From assembly GCA_963662175.1 (NCBI GenBank), contig OY759218.1, positions 7,494,001 through 7,558,000 of the forward strand: 64,000 bases of DNA, given 5' to 3'. The position numbers and the translations under genes are program-made. Under the pieces are notes generated by a model. It saw only the letters and a program-made list of their open reading frames with translations. It searched no databases and was not told the origin of the DNA. Shown piece by piece: positions 52,193 through 61,006 of the stretch. The number at the start of each line of letters is the position of its first letter. Position 1 is the first letter of the stretch. The stretch is from Aradus depressus (Eukaryota; Arthropoda; Insecta; Hemiptera; Aradidae).

Positions 52193-53726
52193 CTTGACGC
52201 ATGGACCTGGTATAACAGCAATTAAACTAGACGCAGCTTTTTCTATTAATAAAACTTACACTTTCATTCATAGCATAAACTTAGAAAATCTCAACGACCA
52301 ATTAACACAAATTCTGACAACATTAGCTCTCATAAATCATAAAAATAACGACCCATTACAAACTAATTTAATTAAAAAACATTATGATAACATAAATGAA
52401 AAATTAGATCACCTACTTATGAACAAACACAGACAACATCGACAAAAAAGAGGACTCATTAATGGCCTCGGAACCGCAATTTCATGGCTTACCGGAAATT
52501 TAGACTCTAATGACAAAGAACGATACGACAAGCTCATAACCACCCTCGAGAAAAATTCATATCACTTAGAAAACAATGTAGAATCTCAATTAGCAATTAA
52601 TAAAAAATTAATTCGCGAATTTAATGAAGATATGAAAATTATTGAAAATAACAACAAAAAAATTCAAACTTTACTTTCCAACCCTGTTGTAAGCACCATT
52701 GAAATGAACCAACATTATAATTTTATTTTTTCCAATTTAATGTACTTAGGTAATAAGATTAGTGATATAGAAACCTCTTTAGAATTCTGTAAGTTAAATA
52801 TTATGCATGCTAGTATTATAAATTATAAAGAATTAGAATCTTTAAAAATTAACTATAATGTCACCTTTGTTACAAACAACTTGGATATTCTCTGGTACCT
52901 TAGTAAGGTACATTGTTCAATTGTAGATAGCTCAATTTATTATTTCATAGAGGTTCCCGTCCTGTCCAAAGAATATGAACTGTTTTTTCTCTTGTCATAC
53001 CCAACTTTAATAAATAATCAGGTTAGGACAATTCTAGCTTATCCTCCTCTTATTCTCAAAAATGATGATGGGTTATTTACAGCAAATTGCAACCATATGA
53101 AAAATAATTATTATTGTAACAATATTTCCATTGTAAATAATAAATGTATTCTTCAATTAGTGCTTAATGAAAATATAGAGGATTGTACCTCTCTGACTAC
53201 AAATAGTCAAGCTTTTATTAAATATATAAATTACCTAGATATGTATCTAACTTTTCAACTTAAGAAAATATTAATTAATTCAAATGAAAAAAATGAATCT
53301 ATATTTCTACCTAATACTACTTTAATTAAATTATCAATTAACGATACTCTTTATGATTCCAGGACTATCCACATGTATAAAAATTCAAAAGTCATGTTAA
53401 ATTTAAACAAAGCTCTTCAACACAAAAATTTAAATGTCTCTTTCTCGCATGTTCATCAACTTAATGTTCAAATGAAACCTTTTGAATTGTTCGAAGAAAC
53501 AACTAACTCTTTTGATTATCTTTACCTCAGTGTTATTGTGACTTTCATTATAACTATATGTATTTGTATGTTTATATTTTACAAAATTCAAAAGTATAGG
53601 GAGACCATCAAATCATCTGGCCAACCAACAGTTGAACTTGAGCCGCCTCCATCGACTACGGTCTACCCTTCACTCTCCTGCCAATTCTCGTCGGAGACTT
53701 CGAACTTAGGGAAGGAGGAGTTATAG
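52119..53726 (+). CDS. env: env-like membrane glycoprotein
   Basis: 535 codons from ATG 52119. Residues 1-21 form a hydrophobic signal peptide (TTTILLVIVMSQSLA). A furin-type site RQKR lies at residues 108-111, followed by GLINGLGTAISWLTGN, the fusion-peptide-like start of the C-terminal subunit seen in gypsy-type Env and baculovirus F proteins. Long helical region after it, several NxS/T sites and Cys pairs. A transmembrane helix at about 468-488 (LSVIVTFIITICICMFIF) is followed by a short cytoplasmic tail. The frame crosses the polypurine tract and stops at TAG 53724-53726, six bases into the 3' LTR. No internal stops; the protein appears complete. ORF openness is seen; function is by family analogy. 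Confidence 0.9.
   Translation: MKRIMTTTILLVIVMSQSLALHITDLTHGPGITAIKLDAAFSINKTYTFIHSINLENLNDQLTQILTTLALINHKNNDPLQTNLIKKHYDNINEKLDHLLMNKHRQHRQKRGLINGLGTAISWLTGNLDSNDKERYDKLITTLEKNSYHLENNVESQLAINKKLIREFNEDMKIIENNNKKIQTLLSNPVVSTIEMNQHYNFIFSNLMYLGNKISDIETSLEFCKLNIMHASIINYKELESLKINYNVTFVTNNLDILWYLSKVHCSIVDSSIYYFIEVPVLSKEYELFFLLSYPTLINNQVRTILAYPPLILKNDDGLFTANCNHMKNNYYCNNISIVNNKCILQLVLNENIEDCTSLTTNSQAFIKYINYLDMYLTFQLKKILINSNEKNESIFLPNTTLIKLSINDTLYDSRTIHMYKNSKVMLNLNKALQHKNLNVSFSHVHQLNVQMKPFELFEETTNSFDYLYLSVIVTFIITICICMFIFYKIQKYRETIKSSGQPTVELEPPPSTTVYPSLSCQFSSETSNLGKEEL
53708..53718 (+). promoter_or_regulatory. Polypurine tract
   Basis: AGGGAAGGAGG directly abuts the 3' LTR; plus-strand synthesis would start here. 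Confidence 0.85.
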
Positions 53727-53931
53727 CACCAATCCTTCTCTATCTTTTCTGCAGCATAAGCTCTTTATATATATATACCCTTAGACCTCCCCTCCAGGTT
53801 GGTCAGTCATAGTCGATACTCTGTCGGTTTCACTTCAGTCTTTGTAATCCAAATTATAAATTCAAAATTGTATTGTCTCAATAAAAAGTGTTCTTTTTAA
53901 AAAGGAAGTTCTTCTTATCTCTGACGTAACT
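53719..53931 (+). repeat. 3' LTR (213 bp)
   Basis: Identical to the 5' LTR at all 213 positions by eye. Followed by the TCAA duplication. Confidence 0.95.
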
Positions 53932-53935
53932 TCAA

Positions 53936-54312
53936 TGTTTGATGCCACAAGACCTTCAGAATCGCAGGGACTAAATAAAATTCAACAATCAGGTGATTTT
54001 TTCAAGAATGTTCTATTCAGTGACGAAGCCACGTTTTGCAGTGACGGTACTTTAAATGGTCACAATTCTCATTACTGGGCACAGTATAACCCTGAATGGG
54101 TGAAACATGTAGATCGTCAACACCGATGGGGCAGTTAATGTTTGGTGTGGCATTCTTGGAACCAGAATTATAGACCCATATTTCTTCCCAAGAAGTCTAA
54201 CCAGACGAATACATGCAACTTTCATAAGCGATGAGTTACCACTTCTACTGAAAGTTGTCCCCCTTAATTTTCGCAAGTCTATGTGGTTTCAGCATGATGG
54301 GTGATCAGCCCA
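53936..54312 (+). pseudogene. Tc1/mariner-like transposase, DDE part
   Basis: After the provirus the frame continues for about 13 codons, stops, and resumes in another frame with FFKNVLFSDEATFCSDGTLN (first catalytic Asp in SDE), HYWAQYNPEWVKHVDRQHRW; a further shift gives VNVWCGILGTRIIDPYFF and MWFQHDG (second Asp region), then a stop and the right TIR. The third acidic residue is absent. Confidence 0.75.
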
Positions 54313-54318
54313 TTTTTT

Positions 54319-54716
54319 TATGAAAGTAAAGAAAAAAATACATTAAGAACCATTCTTAACTTCAGTTACAATACTCACTCTTTTCAAAGGTTCAACACGT
54401 CAAACACTGGGTTTAACACCTTTCAGATTTTGAACCAACATATCTCCGGTAGTTTTACAGGTACAAAGATTTCTTTTGGGGGGTTCTTCCCAACTTTTTA
54501 AGTACTTTTAAATTGTGTTAATTGTTAATGGGCTTAAAAGGAAACCCTTTCCTTCCGTTGGCCATTTAAGCCCTATTACATAAAATTGTTCATTTTTTTT
54601 CCACACCACTACATACCACTCGTTGAGACGTACAACTTTCATTCTTTGTAAAATTTTGCTAGCACTAATCGTTTCCGAATTATTTGGATTGTGGCCCGTT
54701 TATCTGGGACACCCTG
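54319..54716 (-). repeat. Right terminal inverted repeat (~400 bp)
   Basis: Complement of 45723-46122. The open frame over its first part (54301-54501) is TIR sequence and not a gene. Confidence 0.85.
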
Positions 54717-54742
54717 TATATATATATTATATATATATATAT
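54717..54742. repeat. TA-rich target of the second LTR element
   Basis: TA repeats directly after the Tc1/mariner-like element; the second LTR element sits in them and more TA repeats follow it at 62423-62441. The exact target duplication cannot be read within a repeat. Confidence 0.8.
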
Positions 54743-56153
54743 TGTAGCATGTCTACCCTATAGATAATGCTCAGAACTGGCGATGTCTACGAGAGGATCG
54801 CGATCGCTAGGAGCAAAGTATGGGTTGTGGGGTATCAAATTAAAGAGGATTGCATTTGGAAGAGCATGCTCGGAACCAATGATGCCTGCGAGAGAATCGC
54901 GATCGCTGGGAGCGGAAAATAAAGAATAATAGAGACACAATGGAAAGGAAGCCAAGATAATTGTCTACATCCGGTGTATAAGGAATAAGCAGTAAAGGTT
55001 TTTTTTCTTACTCCAGGTTTTCACACAACTAGAGGCAGATGTTAATTGGTAATATGCGATTGGCTGGAAATAAAATGGGCGGAGTCCGACGACGAATCAA
55101 GTCTCGAGAACTGTCCCCTACCACGGTCGGATATCGGAAGCCACTCCCCGTTTTACTCATTCTTCGTTCATATCTTGGTGGATCACCACGTTCCTCTCTT
55201 TGTAAAGCCTAGTTTCAGTATGTGAAAGTACTTTCTTCGCTCATGTCTTGGCTGGTCACCACGTTCTTTTTATATTGTACAGTTGAGTTTAAATATGTCA
55301 ATTGAGTTTTCTTCGTTCATGTCTTGGGTGATCACCACGTATCTTTTCTATAAGTAATATCAGTTTGAATATGTGAAATTAACATTCTTCGCTCATATCT
55401 TGGTGGATCACCACGTTCCTCTCTTTGTAAAGCCTAGTTTCAGTATGTGAAAGTACTTTCTTCGCTCATGTCTTGGCTGGTCACCACGTTCTTTTTATAT
55501 TGTACAGTTGAGTTTAAATATGTGAATTAACTTTCTTTGCTCATGTCTTGGTGGATTACCACGTTACTTTCTTTTGTAAAGTTTAGTTTGAATATGTGAA
55601 TTAGTCGTAGAGACACACTTTGATTTTGGATGGTGCAAAGTCAGTGGGGGTGTAACTTCTGGTGTGCCCTCGAAACTACGCAGATCTTCAGGGACTATGT
55701 GAATAGACGATTTCTACGGGAAGTCCAGAAAGGGTGATCACGCCGTCATTCGCCATGGATATCGTATCGAGGTACCTCGTAATTAAGTTATAATTCAGTC
55801 CTTCAGACACACGGCCAAATTATATATATATACAATTGTTGTTTTGTAAATATGTTCTCATTAAAATAAATATGTTAAAGTTATAGGTTTGATTCATTTC
55901 ATTCCCCCCCCCCCCCCACTCATGCTTCTTCTGGTTGACAACAGTAATTAATTATTGTTAATTACTGATGTCAACTAACCGTTAGGATCTTGTAACCGTT
56001 CTTCCCGTGGGAGTGCTTTCAGCTATTCAGGCATTGTTTAATTAAAGTCGCGATTTAAATAATTTTCAAATTTAATAATTTTTCGATCTCAATTTTATTT
56101 ATTTTATTAATTACGTGATTTGCACTCACACGAGAGGGAGAGATGGTTATAAT
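54743..56153 (+). repeat. 5' LTR (~1.41 kb) with internal repeats
   Basis: Starts near TGTAGCATGTCTACC and ends at ...GGTTATAAT before the primer site; the exact start is uncertain by a few bases because ATAT precedes both copies. Inside: a pair of units about 108 bp apart ending ATCGCGATCGCT, and six copies of TCTTGG(n)GATCACCACGT starting at 55173, 55246, 55322, 55398, 55471 and 55546 (spacing 73-76 bp). Ends with a C-run of 14. Confidence 0.9.
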
Positions 56154-56171
56154 TGGCGCCCGAACAGGGAC
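56154..56171 (+). promoter_or_regulatory. Primer binding site, tRNA-Lys type
   Basis: TGGCGCCCGAACAGGGAC, 18 bases, is the standard site complementary to the 3' end of tRNA-Lys known from many retroelements. It follows the LTR directly. Confidence 0.95.
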
Positions 56172-56580
56172 TTGATTTGTTTATTAATTATGCCAATTAG
56201 TATAATTAATGAACCCCACTAATCGGTCCCTTATTAATTAATTAATTTTAAAAAAAAAAAAAATTTTTTTTTTTTGCTTTTTAACGTAGATTCCAGCCTA
56301 TTAGGCCACAATGTTATATTTTCACTTAAAGTCGGTATTTAGAATCAAAACTGAAGAAGGATGGGTGAGGGTAGGGACAATGAATGACATCATTTATTGA
56401 AATAATTTTATTTTTTTTTGTTTTTGATTTTTTTTTATGTAGATTTAGTAGGCATTTATTTTACATATTATAACTATTGTTGTATTGTGATGCCATCTGA
56501 CAGGTCACCATAGAAATTAGGTTAGCACCAGACCTCCCGTATAATTCATTTAATTGTTTTGATATATATTTCTTATCAGA
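56172..56580 (+). other. 5' leader of the second LTR element
   Basis: AT-rich with runs of A and T (56250-56275, 56411-56437). No gene. A packaging signal would be expected here but I cannot identify one. Confidence 0.5.
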
Positions 56581-58164
56581 ATGGAAGGGAAAGGGAAGTC
56601 GGACTTAGAGCCGATACAGACACGGTCTAGGAAAACTATCCGTACGCCCCCGGAGTCCCCGGTAGAAAATCCTAAATTTGACCTAGAGGCGATGTTTAAG
56701 GCCATGCAGGAACAGATGGGAAACTTGGGAAAGGATTTAAAAGCGGACATGCAGGAACAGATTTCGGGACTAGGACAACAGGGAAAGGCCATGCAGGAAC
56801 AGATAGGACAGCAGACTTCGGAGATAAAGGAACAAATTTCGGCAATGGCAAATAATATCGAATCCATTAATCGCGATATGGGCACTCTACGATCTGAGTC
56901 CGGAGAATTGAGAACTAGACAGGATAATTTAGAAGGGAAATATGACAAACATGTTTCTGAAGTTAGGGACATGGTAGATGTCTGTCATCATGAAATGACA
57001 GGTAGGATCATGTCAGAAACACAACGTTTAGATAAGGAGGTCGAGGAAATAAATTCGAACCAAAATCTTTTTCGTACCGATTGTGAGAAGAGATTCGCCA
57101 ATATCTCGAAGAGAATAGATACTGTTTCGGGTCAAAATCAGGTCTCAACCCCAAAACATAATGACCAAGTGACGTTCACCATCCCTGAAGAACATAAGGA
57201 TTGGTATACAGGTCAGACCTTTGCTCGCGAACAACCTAGTAACGTCACTTTCCGAAATACGTATATAAAAAATTACGAACGTAACAAGGTAACGTTCCGT
57301 AACAATGTGGTGGATTTACCCAACCATTTCATATCAAATTTAGAAATTGCATATAGTCACATTGGAGAATTTTATAATCTGAACGAATTTATAAAGTCAC
57401 ATTTAAAGGGCGAGGGTCTGGATTGGTTCCTTGTAAAGTCAGGAAGTATCCGCTCTTTTGATGAATTCGTCAATGCGTTCAAAGATAGGTTCTGCGGGGA
57501 GAAATATGACGTTATAGTCCGTAGGGAACTTGATACCCAAGGCTATGCCGATCATATGGATAAAACACCCAGCGAACATTTTTCAAAATTAGTGTCACGA
57601 CTCCAGGATAGTACATATAAAATTCCGGAAGGCTACGTATGTGAACTATTAAGCAAACATTATGGAGAGACGGTCGAAAATTCAGTTAGGATCCAGGGAA
57701 TAATCTCTATTGAGAGACTACATGAGCAAATAATTAGGATAGGTACTAACATAATTAGACGTGATTGTAAATTAAAGGATAGTTCTTGGAAAGGCGGGGA
57801 AAGACAGTACCGACCAGATAGTCTTCCGAAAAACAATAACTTTCCCAAACAAGACCTACCTCGTTACAATTCTGGGAATGCACGGGGAACCTCTCACTAC
57901 AATCAAGAGAGAGGGAATCAATTTAGCCGAGGCCCTTACCGCGAGTCAAATCCAAATTACGATCGCCCACGTAATTACTATGACTCAAATCAGAATTATA
58001 ATCGACCACCTAATTATAGGGATAACCAGTCGAAACCTAACGTAAGAAACATGGAGGTAGTGACCGACAACAATGTCAATACAGACATGAAAGAAATAAA
58101 GCAATCCCTTGGAGAGTTGGCTAACAACCTGAAACCAATTGTTGACCGCTTGATAAAAAACTAA
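56581..58164 (+). CDS. gag: gag with N-terminal coiled coil
   Basis: 527 codons from ATG 56581 to TAA 58162. Residues about 35-180 are coiled-coil-like with repeated MQEQI/MQEQM segments (AMQEQMGNLGKDLKADMQEQ). The capsid-like region follows (residues about 235-400: FISNLEIAYSHIGEFYNLNE, GLDWFLVKSGSIRSFDEF, YGETVENSVRIQGI). The C-terminus is rich in Arg, Asn and Tyr (NYDRPRNYYDSNQNYNRPPN) and has no CCHC knuckle. Complete, no stops. The last codons run AAA AAC TAA, so the stop lies on the slip site used to enter the next frame. It would form particles in the cytoplasm and may be the product that keeps this copy mobile. Confidence 0.85.
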   Translation: MEGKGKSDLEPIQTRSRKTIRTPPESPVENPKFDLEAMFKAMQEQMGNLGKDLKADMQEQISGLGQQGKAMQEQIGQQTSEIKEQISAMANNIESINRDMGTLRSESGELRTRQDNLEGKYDKHVSEVRDMVDVCHHEMTGRIMSETQRLDKEVEEINSNQNLFRTDCEKRFANISKRIDTVSGQNQVSTPKHNDQVTFTIPEEHKDWYTGQTFAREQPSNVTFRNTYIKNYERNKVTFRNNVVDLPNHFISNLEIAYSHIGEFYNLNEFIKSHLKGEGLDWFLVKSGSIRSFDEFVNAFKDRFCGEKYDVIVRRELDTQGYADHMDKTPSEHFSKLVSRLQDSTYKIPEGYVCELLSKHYGETVENSVRIQGIISIERLHEQIIRIGTNIIRRDCKLKDSSWKGGERQYRPDSLPKNNNFPKQDLPRYNSGNARGTSHYNQERGNQFSRGPYRESNPNYDRPRNYYDSNQNYNRPPNYRDNQSKPNVRNMEVVTDNNVNTDMKEIKQSLGELANNLKPIVDRLIKN

Positions 58165-59156
58165 GTAGCAGGAGTGGGATGAACAAACTTAAAACTATGG
58201 GGGGAGGTAAATTTAAATTCAAGGGGGACATACGCAGTTTGCTTGGTACAGAGATGATGACGAGATTGACAGGGGACATTGACCTACATACTAACGTTGA
58301 CAATAGATGTCCCACTCCTGTAAAGGTAAAGACAGACAGTAACAACGGACTGACATTGATGAAGCTTCAAGGGTACCAAGAAGGTAGCGGTTTAGGAAGA
58401 CACGGTAATGGACGTTTGGAACCAGTTTTTATCAGCACGAGAAGACCACTTCAAGGATTAGGTTACGAGTACAAATTTTTTGATATCAGATCACCAGTTA
58501 ACGTAGAATCAATAGCAAAGACATCCTTACCAATCACTGCTAAGGAGGAAGAGCCCATCGACAAACAAACATACCCCGACAATACTATGACTGCCCCAGA
58601 TCACGTAAATTCATCAAGTATAAAAGAGGACGAAATCACAGACAGACCGACAGGCAATGAAGAAAACATAACTTTCCCAGACGACGTCAGAATATCATCT
58701 CTGATGCAGGAGTTTTCTGACCTACTTAGAAACGAGGACGAAGTAACAGACATATCGACAGACAATGACCACATAATCCGCTACCCGACTAATGGCAACC
58801 CCACTTGTGAAGAACATCCGCAGGTGAACTTGATCAAAGACAATAGGATAACTGACATTTCGGGACTACACCAACAGACATACCAATTTACAGAAAAACA
58901 GGCCGAAAGACAGAAACAGAACTTTGAGGTACGACACAAACAGACTACGTTAGAAATTGGCGATCAGGTGTTAGTACAATCTCTGCGGATACCCACCGGT
59001 AAGAGGGAAATATTACTATTACTATTCTGGGAAGGACCTTACCAGATTTTAGACAAGGAAAGTCCTCAAATTTTTATTTTAGGACATCTCGGCAGCGACG
59101 TAGCGGAGGGAGGAGTATTTTATATGACAGCACACAAGCCGTGTATTAGCGGATAA
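58146..59156 (+). CDS. G-patch / integrase C-terminus fusion (deleted pol)
   Basis: The frame is open from 58146, has its first ATG at 58179, and ends at TAA about 59154. Residues (from 58179) 60-100 form a G-patch: LMKLQGYQEGSGLGRHGNGR and RPLQGLGYEY. Residues about 110-235 are acidic and polar with two similar stretches (ITDRPTGNEENITFPDD, VTDISTDNDHIIRYP). From about 240 to 305 comes EVRHKQTTLEIGDQVLVQSL and LFWEGPYQIL, the SH3-like C-terminal region of Ty3/gypsy integrases. No protease, RT, RNase H, zinc or DDE part. The simplest reading is an in-frame internal deletion of pol. It is probably made as a gag fusion by -1 frameshifting. Confidence 0.8.
   Translation, partial: PLDKKLSSRSGMNKLKTMGGGKFKFKGDIRSLLGTEMMTRLTGDIDLHTNVDNRCPTPVKVKTDSNNGLTLMKLQGYQEGSGLGRHGNGRLEPVFISTRRPLQGLGYEYKFFDIRSPVNVESIAKTSLPITAKEEEPIDKQTYPDNTMTAPDHVNSSSIKEDEITDRPTGNEENITFPDDVRISSLMQEFSDLLRNEDEVTDISTDNDHIIRYPTNGNPTCEEHPQVNLIKDNRITDISGLHQQTYQFTEKQAERQKQNFEVRHKQTTLEIGDQVLVQSLRIPTGKREILLLLFWEGPYQILDKESPQIFILGHLGSDVAEGGVFYMTAHKPCISG
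58155..58161 (+). promoter_or_regulatory. Slippery heptamer A AAA AAC at the gag stop
   Basis: In the gag phase the heptamer is A AAA AAC followed by the stop TAA (58162-58164). It is a strong retroviral -1 slip site. The new phase is open from 58146 and runs into the next frame. Confidence 0.85.
58170..58319 (+). promoter_or_regulatory. Candidate frameshift-stimulating stem
   Basis: AGGAGTGGGA (58170-58179) is exactly complementary to TCCCACTCCT (58310-58319), a possible 10-bp stem closing a ~130-nt domain. It begins 8 nt after the slip site, the usual distance for frameshift stimulators. Confidence 0.5.
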
Positions 59157-60992
59157 ATTTACAAGCAGGCTAGAGAAGCGCTAGGGCTCTCTTTGAGATT
59201 AACGATCTTACTTCAGCCGAGTTAGGGGGGCGATTATTGCAGACGAGATCGCGGCCCTAGAGTCAGGGAAGAGATTTGTGACGTCTCTATGGGTGTCCAT
59301 CCCCAGCTATCCCAGGAACAGTTAGACAAAGTCACACACACATAAAACAGACACTATTTTTATTATTTGGGAATTATTTATTATTTTACACTAACGGCCA
59401 ACACCTCATTATACAACAACACACAAAGAATCACACATACACATTTATTGGGGACACGGGATTTATTATTTAGTTATTTTTTTTTTGTAAATAGGATAAG
59501 GCAGACGGGGACATTCTGGCACTCCCCTGGGGCTTAACATCGAGCATACCCCCCTTAGTCGAGCTCAAAGATTCCAAAGTGAATCGCCAGGTTGTAGATA
59601 TAATTTTAGATAATAAGTTAGGGTAGTTTTATTTTTTTTTTATTCTAGATAATAAGTTAGGATATGTTTTATATAACTTTAGTAATAGGGCATTTTTTTA
59701 TAATAGTAGGTAATTTAGATAATAAGTTAGGAAAGTTTATTTTGTTCATATATTTAGTAAGAGTATTTTTTTTTAAATAGTATTAGCAATTTGTTTATGA
59801 TGTTGGGATAATTTAGTTTAGATAGGTTTGTGGCTTCATTTGAAATTGACATAATTGTAGGACGGGGCAGACGGTATATGGATTGGCCATCCATGGGAAT
59901 ATACCTACGTATTTAAATTTGATTAGGAGACGCGGATCTGAGTAGGCTGACAGCGAGGCGATGGCACACACATTTGTAGGTAGTCACGTATGGTAAATGT
60001 ACTTCCAATTGTATTTGTCTGTTGTGTTTTGTATTTTTAAATAATATTTGTATTAGTATCCGACCGTGTGTATCTATTGAAAATGTCACATTGACCCATA
60101 TTTTATCTAGTGACCATGATGGGCTATGTTAACCCAATGAGAGCCTTGTAAATATATTTGTAACATATATTCAGGTATGGACCTTACTTATTATGATGCA
60201 GTGTCGACCACGGTAGGTCAAATGTCAATTTTGTTATTTTATTTAAGAAATCCTAGGGCAAGGTGCCGAAGCATACATGACTAAAGGGGGAGATATATTA
60301 TAAACTGGAGGGGATACCCAGAATTGAATATTTAATTATCGTACACACGGAGAAGGGGCCACTCCATTGATGCTTGTAGAATCCATTTAAAGGGGCGGGA
60401 GTTTGTTTAATTATTTTTTTTATGCCATGAACTGACTGTTGAACTGAAGAAAGGGTTTCGCTACTTGATTAATGCGGATGCCGGAATTTACATATATTTA
60501 TGAAACTGAGATGGGATTTGAGTGGGCTTATTTTTCTATTTTATATTTCGTCGTCGTTCCGGCAGAAGGTAAATACCTGTCGAAGGCCTAAGGAGGCATA
60601 TGGTTAGGGTTTGGTCAACCCAAATTTTTGTTGAAGCGGATTAGGTATATGGGAATTCAGTTGAAACATTGTCGAGGCGTGGGGCCTTTTTGGATGTTTT
60701 AACTAGTCAGTGAATGTATGCTAGAAATAGAATCATCGTTATTTGCCAATGGAGAGGGTTAACTCCAAGAAGTACAGCGTAAAGTAAAATCATGCTTTGG
60801 TCACGCATGCATAGGCAAGCCATGCCGATTCGAAAGGAAATTTAAAATCATGTTTTGGTCACGCATGATAATGAGGTCGATACCTGAGTATTTGGTTAAG
60901 TGTATATGCTCAGTGAACGAGCAAGTGTTAGGTGAAACTAATAAAATATGTGACTTCCAATGGTCATTTAGCCGACATATTTTATTTTAACG
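59157..60992 (+). other. Long non-coding 3' region of the second LTR element
   Basis: 1.85 kb without a supported open frame. Contains three copies of TTAGATAATAAGTTAGG (about 59606, 59646, 59714) and a repeated AAAATCATG(C/T)TTTGGTCACGC (about 60786 and 60846). No env-like features were found. Could be ancestral 3' untranslated sequence or scrambled filler left by the deletion. Confidence 0.6.
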
Positions 60993-61003
60993 GGAACGGG
61001 GGA
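60989..61003 (+). promoter_or_regulatory. Polypurine tract
   Basis: AACGGGAACGGGGGA immediately before the 3' LTR. Confidence 0.75.
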
Positions 61004-61006
61004 TAT

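Larger units (their letters stand above)
46760..53931 (+). mobile_element. Errantivirus-type (gypsy-like) LTR element with gag, pol, env
   Basis: Complete structure of 7,172 bp: identical 213-bp LTRs, primer binding site, gag, pol and env frames, polypurine tract. It is flanked by the duplication TCAA (46756-46759 and 53932-53935). AGTTA...TAACT LTR ends, a 4-bp target, a gag without zinc knuckle and a third env frame with furin site are all features of insect errantiviruses. Two lesions are visible: a frame break in an A-run near the gag end and a non-canonical residue in the integrase catalytic triad. LTR identity shows the insertion is recent. Confidence 0.95.
45723..54716 (+). mobile_element. 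Tc1/mariner-like element with ~400-bp TIRs, split by a provirus
   Basis: Ends CAGGGTGTCCCAGATAAACG and its complement, flanked by TA (45721-45722 and 54717-54718). The terminal inverted repeats are about 400 bp long with few differences. Without the 7,172-bp provirus and its 4-bp duplication the element is 1,818 bp. The interior encodes a decayed transposase with a helix-turn-helix N-terminus of the DUF4817 kind and part of the DDE domain; the last catalytic part is missing, so the copy was non-autonomous before the provirus landed. Confidence 0.85.

Noticed and set aside
54758..54955. 65-aa ORF present in both long LTRs (also at 61022-61219)
   Set aside because: It covers the two 108-bp units of the LTR on the minus strand and has no domain; identical in both places only because the LTRs are.
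59157..60992. An env gene in the second LTR element
   Set aside because: No open frame, signal peptide, furin site or membrane segment was found in this stretch.
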